A DNA stretch of 41,272 bases from an uncultured Eubacterium sp. (GCA_910577295.1 CAJTLS010000022.1:1-41272), one strand, 5' to 3'. Positions 25,833-33,697 are shown, counted from the stretch's first letter. Numbers and translations: made by a program. The notes: a model not told the origin generated them from the sequence alone.

Positions 25833-27368
25833 ATGAATGGAAATCCATTGATAAAGACAGACTATCCGGACCCGGATGTTATACGTGTGGGAGACGCTTA
25901 TTATATGGTCAGTACTACGATGCATTTTATGCCCGGCTGTGTGATACTGCGTTCCTATAATCTAATCGACTGGGAAATACTTACTTATGTGTATGAGACA
26001 TTGGAATGCACCGATGAGGAATGTTTGAGAAATGAGAAGAATGCTTATGGCCGGGGGATGTGGGCCGCTACGCTGCGTTATCATAAAGGAATCTTTTATA
26101 TTTGTTTTGTGGCAAATGATACCGGAAAGACGTATCTGTTTCGCTCTAAAAACATTCAGGGGCCTTGGACAAGAAGTGAGATAAAGGGGTTCTATCATGA
26201 TAGTTCATTACTTTTTGATGACGATGGAAAGGTGTATATTGCCTATGGAAATCGACAAATTTTCATTACTGAATTAGATGATACGTTGACGGAGCCAAAG
26301 CAGGACGGTTTTCATCAGATGGTAGTGGAGGACCCGGATGATGTTTACCTTGGATATGAGGGAACGCATTTCTATAAAATCAACGGCAAATACTACCTCT
26401 TTTTCATTCATTTAAAAAAAGGGGAAAATACAAGGCGTTCTCAGGTTTGTTACATGGCAGAGAGGATTAAAGGGCCGTACCGCGGGGGAGAAGTGCTAGA
26501 TACCGATGGTGGTTATTGCAATTCAGGCGTTGCACAAGGCGGGATTGTTGACACGCCGGATAATGAATGGTATAGCATTTTGTTTCGTGACAGCGGTGCC
26601 GTGGGACGGCTTCCGGTTCTTGTTCCTGTACATTGGCAGGAGCATTTCCCTGTCTTTGGTGTGGACGGTAAGATACCGGAAATAATGGAGCCATATGACA
26701 GCCGTCCGGGCTACACTTATGCACCTTTGTATGGTGATGATGAATTTACGGAGAAGAAGATAAAAAATATATGGCAGTGGAATCACACGCCAAGACTTGA
26801 TTTTGTAAAGATGGGGAAAGGACAATTATCTCTGCAGACATGTGAAATTTGTAATAATGTGACACAGGCGCCTAACACGCTGACACAGCGGCTCATGTAT
26901 CCGGGCAGCGTCGTAAGTGTGGAATTGCGGGCGGAACAATTAGAAGACGGCGATATTGCCGGATTGTGCCTGCTTCAAAGCGACTATACCCTAATCGGCA
27001 TTACGAGACAGGACGATTCGTTTTTCCTTGTACAGTGGAAGCGGCCCGGGGAAGCAGAGGGGAAAATGAATCCGCAAACCGATACGACATGGCCGGCGGA
27101 AGTGGCGCGGTTTTTACTGGATAAGCCGGTTATCTGTCTGCGCGCCAGAGCGGAATTTACGAAGATGAAAGATGTAGCAGATTTTGAAGTGTTCATGGAT
27201 GGCAGTTGGCAGCCGTTTGGAGAAAAAGTGAAACTGCATTTTAAGCTGGACCATTTTTGTGGTGTTCGTGCCGGATTGTTTTGCTATGCGACAAAACAGT
27301 TGGGGGGAATGGCGGCATTCGCCCATTTTAAGCATGATTTACTTGGTGTGGATGAACGGTCTGAGTGA
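25833..27368 (+). CDS. Glycoside hydrolase family 43 (beta-xylosidase/arabinofuranosidase-like)
   Basis: A 511-residue enzyme. The N-terminal five-bladed propeller opens with DYPDPDVIRVGDAYYMVSTT, whose Asp (about 13) is the family's general base. YHDSSLLFDDDGKVYIAYG supplies the second Asp, and GYEGTHFYKINGKYYLF carries the likely acid Glu. From about 320 onward a beta-sandwich C-terminal domain follows, as in intracellular beta-xylosidases. No signal peptide is present, so it probably cleaves imported xylo- or arabino-oligosaccharides. Exact specificity is open. It starts behind AAGGAGG, 42 bp after the HAD gene. Confidence 0.92.
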   Translation: MNGNPLIKTDYPDPDVIRVGDAYYMVSTTMHFMPGCVILRSYNLIDWEILTYVYETLECTDEECLRNEKNAYGRGMWAATLRYHKGIFYICFVANDTGKTYLFRSKNIQGPWTRSEIKGFYHDSSLLFDDDGKVYIAYGNRQIFITELDDTLTEPKQDGFHQMVVEDPDDVYLGYEGTHFYKINGKYYLFFIHLKKGENTRRSQVCYMAERIKGPYRGGEVLDTDGGYCNSGVAQGGIVDTPDNEWYSILFRDSGAVGRLPVLVPVHWQEHFPVFGVDGKIPEIMEPYDSRPGYTYAPLYGDDEFTEKKIKNIWQWNHTPRLDFVKMGKGQLSLQTCEICNNVTQAPNTLTQRLMYPGSVVSVELRAEQLEDGDIAGLCLLQSDYTLIGITRQDDSFFLVQWKRPGEAEGKMNPQTDTTWPAEVARFLLDKPVICLRARAEFTKMKDVADFEVFMDGSWQPFGEKVKLHFKLDHFCGVRAGLFCYATKQLGGMAAFAHFKHDLLGVDERSE

Positions 27369-27405
27369 GGACGCATTCTTGTAAAAGAAAAGGAGGAAAA
27401 GGTTT

Positions 27406-28389
27406 ATGCAGATTTTTCTAAATATAGTAGTATTGTTGATTGGTTTTGCAGCACTTATTAAGGGGGCAGATTTTTTTGTGGACGGAAGTGCGTCGGTAGC
27501 CAAACGCCTGAAAGTGCCAGGAGTCATTATCGGACTTACCATCGTAGCGATGGGGACGAGCGCGCCGGAATTGGCGGTCAGTGTATCGGCGGGATTATCC
27601 GGCTCGAACGCGATTGCGGTAAGTAATGTGGTGGGTTCGAATATATTCAACCTGCTGGCCGTATTGGGAATCTGCGCCATTTTGAAGCCATTACCGATAG
27701 GACAGGAAATCAAAAAACGGGATTATCCTCTGTCTCTTCTGTTTTCTTTAGCGGTTTTCCTCCTTGCCGGCAATTTGGTTTTAAGCGGGCGGTGTAAAAA
27801 TATTCACGATATGAACGAAACGGCGGGAACACTATTCCGTTGGAACGGTCTGGTGCTGATTGCCGCCTTTATTTTGTATCTGCTGTATACCATTCATATA
27901 GCGAAGAAGAACCGCTTGGAAGCCGAAGAGGAGATAGAGCTGTTGACGCCGGTTCAGTGTGCCGTCTATATTGTCGGTGGAATTATTGCCATTATTCTCG
28001 GGGGGCAATTGGTAGTAGACAGCGCTGAAAAGCTTGCACTGGCGTTTGGAATGAGCGAGACGCTGGTTGGGCTTACGATTGTGGCAATTGGGACAAGCCT
28101 GCCGGAGCTTGTGACTTCTGTTGTTGCTGCCAAAAAGGGTGAGAACGGTATGGCGGCAGGCAATGTAGTTGGTTCCAATATATTTAATCTTTTGCTCATT
28201 TTAGGAGTGTCCAGCACAATTCATCCCGTGGAAATCATGGTTGCTTCTTTTGTGGATTTGGGAATGCTGCTCGGCGTGAGTTTGATTGCCTATACGTTTA
28301 TTTTTACTGGGAGGAAAATAAACCGTGTGGAGGGAGGAATAATGGTACTGATGTATATCCTTTATACGTGTTATGTAATTGCCCGTTGA
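27406..28389 (+). CDS. Calcium/sodium antiporter (CaCA family, YrbG-like)
   Basis: A 327-residue membrane protein with about ten helices in two inverted halves. Each half carries the alpha-repeat signature: GTSAPELAVSVSAG plus SNVVGSNIFNLLAVLG, and GTSLPELVTSVVAA plus GNVVGSNIFNLLLILG. These glutamates and the GSNIFN blocks form the ion pathway. It exchanges Ca2+ for Na+ (possibly with K+) across the cytoplasmic membrane. It starts behind AAGGAGG, 37 bp after the GH43 gene. Its stop codon overlaps a perfect TTGACA that may belong to the next gene's promoter. Confidence 0.93.
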   Translation: MQIFLNIVVLLIGFAALIKGADFFVDGSASVAKRLKVPGVIIGLTIVAMGTSAPELAVSVSAGLSGSNAIAVSNVVGSNIFNLLAVLGICAILKPLPIGQEIKKRDYPLSLLFSLAVFLLAGNLVLSGRCKNIHDMNETAGTLFRWNGLVLIAAFILYLLYTIHIAKKNRLEAEEEIELLTPVQCAVYIVGGIIAIILGGQLVVDSAEKLALAFGMSETLVGLTIVAIGTSLPELVTSVVAAKKGENGMAAGNVVGSNIFNLLLILGVSSTIHPVEIMVASFVDLGMLLGVSLIAYTFIFTGRKINRVEGGIMVLMYILYTCYVIAR

Positions 28390-28416
28390 CAAGTTTCAGG
28401 GAATGCATGATTTAAT
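28386..28416 (+). promoter_or_regulatory. Possible promoter for the DUF3737 gene
   Basis: TTGACA (28386-28391) overlaps the antiporter stop codon. A -10-like TTTAAT lies at 28411-28416, giving a long 19-bp spacer. The -35 is perfect but the spacer is not. The palindromic element lies between this site and the gene. Confidence 0.3.
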
Positions 28417-28433
28417 ATACTAAATAGTAGTTA

Positions 28434-28444
28434 GGGGGAATACA
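28434..28444 (+). repeat. Left direct repeat flanking palindromic element copy A
   Basis: GGGGGAATACA, repeated perfectly at 28541-28551 on the other side of the 96-bp element. It looks like an 11-bp target-site duplication. Confidence 0.75.
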
Positions 28445-28540
28445 CTATTTGTTTCTGAGCGAAAACAAATAGTTTTGTTCCGACACGAGAAACTCTTCGA
28501 GTTTTCTCGTGCGGTTCTTCGCGATAAATCGCTCAGAAAT
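28445..28540 (+). mobile_element. 96-bp palindromic miniature element, copy A
   Basis: It runs from CTATTTGTTTCTGAGCG to GATAAATCGCTCAGAAAT. The outer stem is TTTCTGAGCGA (28452-28462) with TCGCTCAGAAA (28529-28539), a perfect 11 bp. Inside are a hairpin CACGAGAAACTC/GAGTTTTCTCGTG (28484-28511) and GCGATAAATCGC. At the left, CTATTTGTTT can instead pair with AAAACAAATAG. It matches copy B (31837-31932, opposite strand) at 95 of 96 positions. It is flanked by 11-bp direct repeats, and no transposase is encoded. It could equally act as a structured 5' leader for the DUF3737 gene. Confidence 0.8.
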
Positions 28541-28551
28541 GGGGGAATACA
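28541..28551 (+). repeat. Right direct repeat; carries the ribosome binding site of the DUF3737 gene
   Basis: GGGGGAATACA, the second copy of the 11-bp flanking repeat. Its GGGGGA lies at the right distance from ATG 28554 to act as ribosome binding site. Confidence 0.7.
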
Positions 28552-28553
28552 AG

Positions 28554-29393
28554 ATGAAACGAATCGAGAATCAGGTTTATGATGAGGAGAGAGCATGGTA
28601 TGGCTGTGAAAATGTAGAGCTGATAAATTGCCGTTTTGACGGGCCGGCAGATGGGGAGAGCGCTTGTAAGGAAGCAAAAAGATTGTCCGTACGGGACTGT
28701 TTTTTTAATCTGCGTTATCCTTTTTGGCACGATGATGAGATTCAGATTGAAAATTCAGAGCTGACAAGTTTATGTCGTGCAGCGCTTTGGTACTCAAAAG
28801 ACATAACTATTCGGGGAACCAAACTGCACGGCATAAAGGCGTTGCGTGAATGCGGTCAGGTCACAGTGGAAGACTGCGATATTGTTTCACCGGAATTTGG
28901 TTGGTCAGTGACGGATATAAAAATGAAGAACTCAAAGGCAGTGAGTGAATATTTTATGATGCGTTCTTCAAATCTTGTTTTTGAAAATGTAGAATTACAG
29001 GGGAAATATTCTTTTCAGTATATTGAGAATGCGGAATTTGTCAATTGCCATTTCGATACCAAAGATGCGTTTTGGCACAGTAAGCATGTTGTTGTGCGGG
29101 ATAGTGTTGTAAAGGGAGAATATTTGGCGTGGTATGCACAGGACATCACTTTTATCAATTGCCAAATAACCGGTACGCAGCCATTTTGTTATGATAGGGA
29201 ATTGAAACTTATTGATTGCGAAATGTTAGAAACGGATTTAGCATTTGAAAAATCGGATGTGGAAGCAACGATTACGACGTCGGTGTTGAGTGTAAAAAAT
29301 CCTCGCAGTGGTCATATTGTCCTGCCATCGGTAGGTGAGATAATAATGGATGATGAAGAGGCAAAAGGAACGGTAGAGATAAAAAAGGTATAA
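28554..29393 (+). CDS. DUF3737 protein, predicted right-handed beta-helix
   Basis: A 279-residue protein made of many short repeats of the kind ENVELINCRFDG, VRDCFFNLRYPFWHDDEI, DITFINCQITG and LKLIDCEML. These are hallmarks of a pentapeptide/pectate-lyase-like beta-helix. Members are annotated DUF3737 and have no assigned function. There is no signal peptide, so it is cytoplasmic. ATG 28554 follows the element-derived GGGGGA site. A GTG at 28509 keeps the frame but lies wholly in the palindromic element and is rejected as start. Confidence 0.85.
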   Translation: MKRIENQVYDEERAWYGCENVELINCRFDGPADGESACKEAKRLSVRDCFFNLRYPFWHDDEIQIENSELTSLCRAALWYSKDITIRGTKLHGIKALRECGQVTVEDCDIVSPEFGWSVTDIKMKNSKAVSEYFMMRSSNLVFENVELQGKYSFQYIENAEFVNCHFDTKDAFWHSKHVVVRDSVVKGEYLAWYAQDITFINCQITGTQPFCYDRELKLIDCEMLETDLAFEKSDVEATITTSVLSVKNPRSGHIVLPSVGEIIMDDEEAKGTVEIKKV

Positions 29394-29410
29394 TTGTAGC
29401 TTTTATCTCT
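29375..29410. terminator. Inverted repeat at the end of the DUF3737 gene
   Basis: AGAGATAAAA (29375-29384) pairs perfectly with TTTTATCTCT (29401-29410) around a 16-nt loop. It lies between the convergent DUF3737 and hemerythrin-fusion genes. The stem is A+T-rich and lacks a strong T-run on the plus strand, so it is at best a weak, possibly bidirectional, terminator. Confidence 0.4.
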
Positions 29411-29460
29411 ATCGCTCCCTATGTTTAAATGCATATGGTAAATAGTTACTGATAAAAATT

Positions 29461-30810
29461 TTATTTTTTATTCTTTTCAAAGAAAGCATCAATATTTTCC
29501 TTGATATCTTCCGGTTTCAGATTTTTTAACAGATATCCGGCCGGTTTTAGGGACTTAACTTTTTTCACACTTTCCGGGTCGCTTCTTCCTGTCAGGAAAA
29601 TGACAGGAACATCTGCGAGCGTCTCGTCGGAACGAATCATTTCCAGCATTTGTTTTCCGTCACAAACCGGCATTTCATAGTCTAAGAGAACCAAATCCGG
29701 TTTGCTCAGTGAAATATTGCGGATTGCGACAATACTGGATTCAGCTAATGTTATATCGTAATCTTCTTCTAATAATTTGTTCATATGCTGTCTCACAGTT
29801 AAGGAGTCGTCGACAATTAGAATTTTTGGCTTTTCGCTTAAAACTTCTCGCCTTTCCAGATACTCTTTTACTTCGTCCATAGCGTTTTCTGCCTCAATTG
29901 GTGTTCCAATACTGTTTTCAAGCATATGCGGGGCAATGACGCAATAGGCAAAATATCCGGCGCCTGTGTTAAATAATAGGCTGATGTGTGGGTCATCTTT
30001 TACAAAAACTTTTTGAAACTGTTCATAAGACAGAAGGTTTTCGGTTTTCAGTTCATACTTTTCTGCTTCGGGAAATTGCTCCATAACGCGCTTTACAAAT
30101 TGCCGCGCGGTATATCTTGCAGCATGAACGAGCATATTATCCAATTTATTTGTCTTGATACCCATGATTTTTCCAACCGTGTTAATTAGCAGTTTTTCTT
30201 CAAAAACTAAAAAGACTTCCTGTTTCTTTTTATCCTTATTCGTTCCATAAATCAGACGGTAGTATATACCGTTGCCGAACTTCTCCCCATTGTAAGTATC
30301 GCTGATGAGGTGTGATTCAAGTTGGAACATATCAAACAGAAGCTGGGTAATTACCTTTTTCATAGCGGTCAAATCTTCTGACATAAGAAGGGTGGCCGAT
30401 TCTTTTTTACTATCATTGACAATATTAACATCTTCTGACAATGTATGCCCGATAAGCCAACCGGCACAAACACCGAGAAAATGTTCTACGGCATCCGGGG
30501 AGTAATCAGACTGTTCTAATTCCAGTTCCAACGCCGGAAGTGTATTTTCACGAAATCCTTTATGTAAATGTTTGTGCTGTTCAATTCCTTCGTAATTAAT
30601 GGAATCCATATATGCTTCCTCGTCTGCAAAATGGCCGGCAGCATGCTGTTTAAAAAATTTGATTCCCTCACGGCACGCCCATTGGCGAGTTGAATCTTCT
30701 TCTTTGAATTCAAAAAGCTTATTGATAATTTTAAAAAGTTTTTTGTGCTCCTTATCAATGATATCTACTCCAATATTGAACTCATCCTTCCAAACAAATT
30801 GATTTTCCAT
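29461..30810 (-). CDS. Hemerythrin-response regulator fusion protein
   Basis: A 449-residue protein with three parts. Residues 1-130 are a bacteriohemerythrin: DKEH (His22), HAAGHFADEE, HKHLHKGF and IGHTLSED supply the diiron ligands, so the O2/NO-binding site looks intact. The middle (about 145-310) is a globular domain faintly like CheX-type phosphatases (IMGIKTNKLDNML, then a helix), with low certainty. The C-terminus (about 330-449) is a receiver domain: ILIVDDS, phospho-Asp in LLDYEMP, FLTG and LLKNLKP. There is no DNA-binding or GGDEF output. It may link oxygen or redox sensing to a chemotaxis-like phosphorelay. AGGAGG precedes its ATG at 30810. Confidence 0.85.
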   Translation of the reverse strand: MENQFVWKDEFNIGVDIIDKEHKKLFKIINKLFEFKEEDSTRQWACREGIKFFKQHAAGHFADEEAYMDSINYEGIEQHKHLHKGFRENTLPALELELEQSDYSPDAVEHFLGVCAGWLIGHTLSEDVNIVNDSKKESATLLMSEDLTAMKKVITQLLFDMFQLESHLISDTYNGEKFGNGIYYRLIYGTNKDKKKQEVFLVFEEKLLINTVGKIMGIKTNKLDNMLVHAARYTARQFVKRVMEQFPEAEKYELKTENLLSYEQFQKVFVKDDPHISLLFNTGAGYFAYCVIAPHMLENSIGTPIEAENAMDEVKEYLERREVLSEKPKILIVDDSLTVRQHMNKLLEEDYDITLAESSIVAIRNISLSKPDLVLLDYEMPVCDGKQMLEMIRSDETLADVPVIFLTGRSDPESVKKVKSLKPAGYLLKNLKPEDIKENIDAFFEKNKK

Positions 30811-30917
30811 TTCATATCCTCCTGCTGCAATATAATAGAATACCGATTTTTTCTCTTATTTTTGGACTTATAAATTCGCTTTATATCAATCGTAAATGTA
30901 AAATAATCATATCATAT

Positions 30918-31826
30918 TTATAAAATATTTTCATCTGTTTTTTTGGTAATAAGTTCATTTGTCCCACAGGCCGTTCCCAGGCAATGTCCCTGAAGAAGCT
31001 TTGTTTCATATCCGCACATAGTGTTCCGCAAGAGGTCTTCGCGTGGAGTTACGGCATTTTTGGCTGTTAATACAAGGATAGTAGAACCACCATATTCAAA
31101 ATATCCTTTTTCCTCCCCGCGCATGACGAAACCACTCTGTGTATGATTCGATATTTTACCTACAAGGAGAGCGCCAACTTCCATTTGCACGATGTCGCCA
31201 AATTCTTTCGTATGGATAACGGTGTATTCGCGTGTATTCTCCTTATAAATCGGTAAATAATCATTTGCTATCGGGTTCACGGTGTGAAAGGAGCCGTCGA
31301 TATGATAGTTTTTCGATTGCTTCCCGGAGGCAGCATAAACATAACGATGATAGTCGTCCACAGTCAGACGCAGAAGAAACGCATAGCCGCCTCGAAAGCG
31401 TTTTGCTAAACGGGGACTGCGCAGCAAAGAGCGCAGGGTGTATTCCGTACTTTTAATGGAAAATGTAGTATTCTCCTGAATCTTATATACGGTAGCCTTA
31501 CAGTCGCAAGGACTGATAAGGATATTATTATCATCTGGAAGAGGACGTTTGCCTTTCTTAATTTTTCTTGTAAAAAAGTCGTTGAAAGAGGTATAGTCTC
31601 TTTCCATATAAGAAGACATATCGATGTTGTTTTTTTTGATAAATTGCTCAATCAATCCCACGGATTGTGAGGAAGAAAGATAACGTCCGGCAAGTTTAGA
31701 AATTTGGGGCTGTACTAATGGTTTTAAAAGCATTCTTCCCGCAATATTGGTATAGAGATATTCTAAAAGTTTATCCTGACTCGTCGTATTTTTTACTAAT
31801 TTTCCGTTCAAATCAATGTAGTCCAT
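30918..31826 (-). CDS. psd: Phosphatidylserine decarboxylase
   Basis: A 302-residue membrane-associated enzyme making phosphatidylethanolamine. The self-cleavage site is GGST (Ser about 248) in YFEYGGSTILVLT, which generates the pyruvoyl group. DDYHRYVYAA and HTVNP are conserved active-site segments. The true start is ATG 31826, beginning MDYIDLNGKLV. A GTG at 31868 extends the frame by 14 codons that belong to the palindromic element and is rejected. The upstream gene on the strand is pssA, whose product makes the substrate. The element copy B and a strong hairpin separate the two. Confidence 0.95.
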   Translation of the reverse strand: MDYIDLNGKLVKNTTSQDKLLEYLYTNIAGRMLLKPLVQPQISKLAGRYLSSSQSVGLIEQFIKKNNIDMSSYMERDYTSFNDFFTRKIKKGKRPLPDDNNILISPCDCKATVYKIQENTTFSIKSTEYTLRSLLRSPRLAKRFRGGYAFLLRLTVDDYHRYVYAASGKQSKNYHIDGSFHTVNPIANDYLPIYKENTREYTVIHTKEFGDIVQMEVGALLVGKISNHTQSGFVMRGEEKGYFEYGGSTILVLTAKNAVTPREDLLRNTMCGYETKLLQGHCLGTACGTNELITKKTDENIL

Positions 31827-31829
31827 ATA

Positions 31830-31839
31830 AATCCTCATT
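31830..31839. repeat. Direct repeat flanking palindromic element copy B (psd side)
   Basis: AATCCTCATT, repeated at 31973-31982. On the minus strand it reads AATGAGGATT and supplies the GAGGA ribosome binding site of psd. The last bases overlap the element end by 3 bp. Confidence 0.65.
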
Positions 31840-31932
31840 TCTGAGCGATTTATCGCGAAGAACCGCACGAGAAAACTCGAAGAGTTTCTCGTGTCGGAAC
31901 AAAGCTATTTGTTTTCGCTCAGAAACAAATAG
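31837..31932 (-). mobile_element. 96-bp palindromic miniature element, copy B (inverted)
   Basis: The reverse complement equals copy A (28445-28540) except one base: C instead of T after the internal AAACAAATAG. It has the same outer 11-bp stem and internal hairpins. It lies between pssA and psd, in the same orientation relative to psd as copy A has to its gene. Here an extra 40 bp (31933-31972) containing a long hairpin is attached, and the 10-bp direct repeats enclose the whole of about 135 bp. Confidence 0.8.
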
Positions 31933-31934
31933 CC

Positions 31935-31971
31935 GTGTAAAAAATCAGCGCATTAGCGTGATTTTTTACAC
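31935..31971. terminator. Strong hairpin beside element copy B
   Basis: GTGTAAAAAATC pairs with GATTTTTTACAC, 12 bp perfect. The stem continues inward as CGC/GCG with one bulged base and a TAAT loop. With its G+C tip and T-runs it resembles a bidirectional intrinsic terminator. It lies within the direct repeats that bound copy B, so it probably came with the element. It would lower transcription from pssA into psd. Confidence 0.6.
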
Positions 31972-31972
31972 T

Positions 31973-31982
31973 AATCCTCATT
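31973..31982. repeat. Direct repeat flanking palindromic element copy B (pssA side)
   Basis: AATCCTCATT, identical to 31830-31839. The pair is interpreted as a target-site duplication around the element plus its hairpin. Confidence 0.65.
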
Positions 31983-32021
31983 CCGGAACCTGTGTAATCT
32001 GTACAGGCTCCCATATTATAA

Positions 32022-32651
32022 TTAGCTAAATAAGATACATCCCAACACCGACGCCACTAATACCATCATGGCAATGATTAGGGCGTTGCCTGGTTTTTTT
32101 ATTTTAAAATCCAACACGTACAAAAAGGCTACAACAAGATGCATAACAGCCAGTGTAACGACAAATGCGCGGTCAGAGACCAGCGGCCGGAATAAATAGA
32201 CGATAGGATAGATAATCGTAATCGTTGTAATTGGTAAACCGCGGTATCCCTTGCTCTGGTCAGAATCTGGATGAGTGTGCTTGAGCTCTTCCAGTACGTT
32301 AAAATAGGCCAGCCGTATGACGCCGCAGAGGACGAACAGAATCTCAATGGCAATCCCCCACGGTTGGTTCAGGCCCATATGGTAGGAAATGATAACCGGA
32401 GTCACGCCGAAGCAAACCATATCGCACAGGGAATCAATCTGGACGCCGAATATTTCCATCTCCCGTGTGCGGTTTTTCATGGCGCGGGCAATCTTTCCAT
32501 CAAATGTGTCACAGGCGCCGGCCAGAGCCAGAAACAGGATGGCATATTTAAAATTGCCGGTGTGCGACATTGCCATGGCACAGACGGATAGAGCTACGCC
32601 GATATAAGTAACGATTACGGAATAATTATAAAAACCAATCATATTGTTCAC
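32022..32651 (-). CDS. pssA: CDP-diacylglycerol-serine O-phosphatidyltransferase
   Basis: A 209-residue integral membrane enzyme that makes phosphatidylserine from CDP-diacylglycerol and serine. The CDP-alcohol phosphotransferase motif is visible as DTFDGKIAR, then GVQIDSLCD (D-x2-DG-x2-AR-x-G-x3-D-x3-D). About six hydrophobic helices follow the usual plan. It starts at GTG 32651, overlapping the stop of the flippase-like gene by 4 bp. Psd downstream uses its product. Together they imply phosphatidylethanolamine in the membrane. Confidence 0.95.
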   Translation of the reverse strand: MNNMIGFYNYSVIVTYIGVALSVCAMAMSHTGNFKYAILFLALAGACDTFDGKIARAMKNRTREMEIFGVQIDSLCDMVCFGVTPVIISYHMGLNQPWGIAIEILFVLCGVIRLAYFNVLEELKHTHPDSDQSKGYRGLPITTITIIYPIVYLFRPLVSDRAFVVTLAVMHLVVAFLYVLDFKIKKPGNALIIAMMVLVASVLGCILFS

Positions 32652-33697
32652 TCTTTCTCTTTCTTGTTTTGTTTCAAGTCAGTGACAGTAAAATGCGTAT
32701 AAAGAGAGACGATACTGCTGACAATGACTAATACATAATAGCTGAAACCCCGGCTGACGAGCATGGATGCTGTCATAAGGGACGGACTGCCGAAAACAGG
32801 GGTAAAAATGCGCTTGTAAAGCCCCTCGCTAATACCCATCCCCCCCGGTAAAGGCAGCATATCTACGGATATCGAAATGATGGATTGAAGAATGGTAACG
32901 GTCATATAAGATTCCGTACTCAACCCAAAACTGCGATATACAAGATAGGTAATAGAAAACAGAAAAAACCGTTGGATAAAGGAAATAATGGTTGTGTTAA
33001 AAATAGCCATTTTATTTTCCTTGAGAAAGTTGGAAGCGCCCCGGTATGTTTCCATCGACTTTTCCAAACGCTCCGTACGGTTACTCTTTTCTTTCATCAG
33101 GTGTATTTTTTTAAGAAAAGAAAATCCTTTTGTGATGAGGAACTTTGCAGTCCCTGGCAAAAATACCAAAAGGCTCATAAAGCAGACGCAGAAGACATTC
33201 AGTGCAATTCCAAGATAGAGAAAGAACTGAACGTCAGCACTCAGCGACTGGACTAACGACTGGCCGAAGACGGCAACTGCCAACCCGATAAAGACAAGAA
33301 CAAATTTGTATTCAATCGTTACTAACATAAGAATGATGGTAGCCGTTGGAATATCAATGTTCTGCTTTTTCATATAGTATATCTGCATTGGCTGTCCACC
33401 CGTTGCCGACGGGGTGATACAACTGTAGAAAAAACCTACGAAAGAGTAGCGTATGCAATTAAAAAGCGGTACTTTTATGTGAACTGTGGCCAGCAGGTAT
33501 TTAATAATAACCGACTCGCTGCAGACGTATAATATGACAAGCAGAAAGCCTACAATAAGAAAAACTGGTGCAATTCCGTATAAAATAGATACGATTTCTC
33601 CAAAATCCTGACCACGAAATACCATCCAGACAGTTGCGGCTAAAAGTGCAATGAGGAACGCCGCATTCAGAATGTTTTTTCTTGTTTTCTTACTCAC
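32648..33697 (-). CDS. Flippase-like membrane protein (LPG synthase TM region / UPF0104 family)
   Basis: A 349-residue polytopic protein with about eight hydrophobic helices. Family signatures are RYSFVGFFYSCITPSATGGQP near residue 82-102 and LPLPGGMGISEGLY near 285. This domain is the flippase part of MprF-like lysyl-phosphatidylglycerol synthases and also occurs alone. Here no aminoacyltransferase domain is attached. In a phospholipid operon it may move lipids across the membrane, but the substrate is unknown. It begins with GTG 33697 behind AAGGAGA, overlaps the PAP2 gene by 8 bp and overlaps pssA by 4 bp. Confidence 0.88.
   Translation of the reverse strand: MSKKTRKNILNAAFLIALLAATVWMVFRGQDFGEIVSILYGIAPVFLIVGFLLVILYVCSESVIIKYLLATVHIKVPLFNCIRYSFVGFFYSCITPSATGGQPMQIYYMKKQNIDIPTATIILMLVTIEYKFVLVFIGLAVAVFGQSLVQSLSADVQFFLYLGIALNVFCVCFMSLLVFLPGTAKFLITKGFSFLKKIHLMKEKSNRTERLEKSMETYRGASNFLKENKMAIFNTTIISFIQRFFLFSITYLVYRSFGLSTESYMTVTILQSIISISVDMLPLPGGMGISEGLYKRIFTPVFGSPSLMTASMLVSRGFSYYVLVIVSSIVSLYTHFTVTDLKQNKKEKE

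Noticed and set aside
28509..28553. GTG start for the DUF3737 protein giving a longer N-terminus
   Set aside because: The added codons lie in the palindromic element and recur before psd; ATG 28554 has its own well-placed ribosome binding site.
29375..29410. Confident bidirectional terminator
   Set aside because: The stem is A+T-rich and lacks a proper T-run, so it is listed only with low confidence.
31827..31868. GTG start for psd, 14 codons upstream
   Set aside because: The extension is element sequence; ATG 31826 with GAGGA upstream gives a normal N-terminus.
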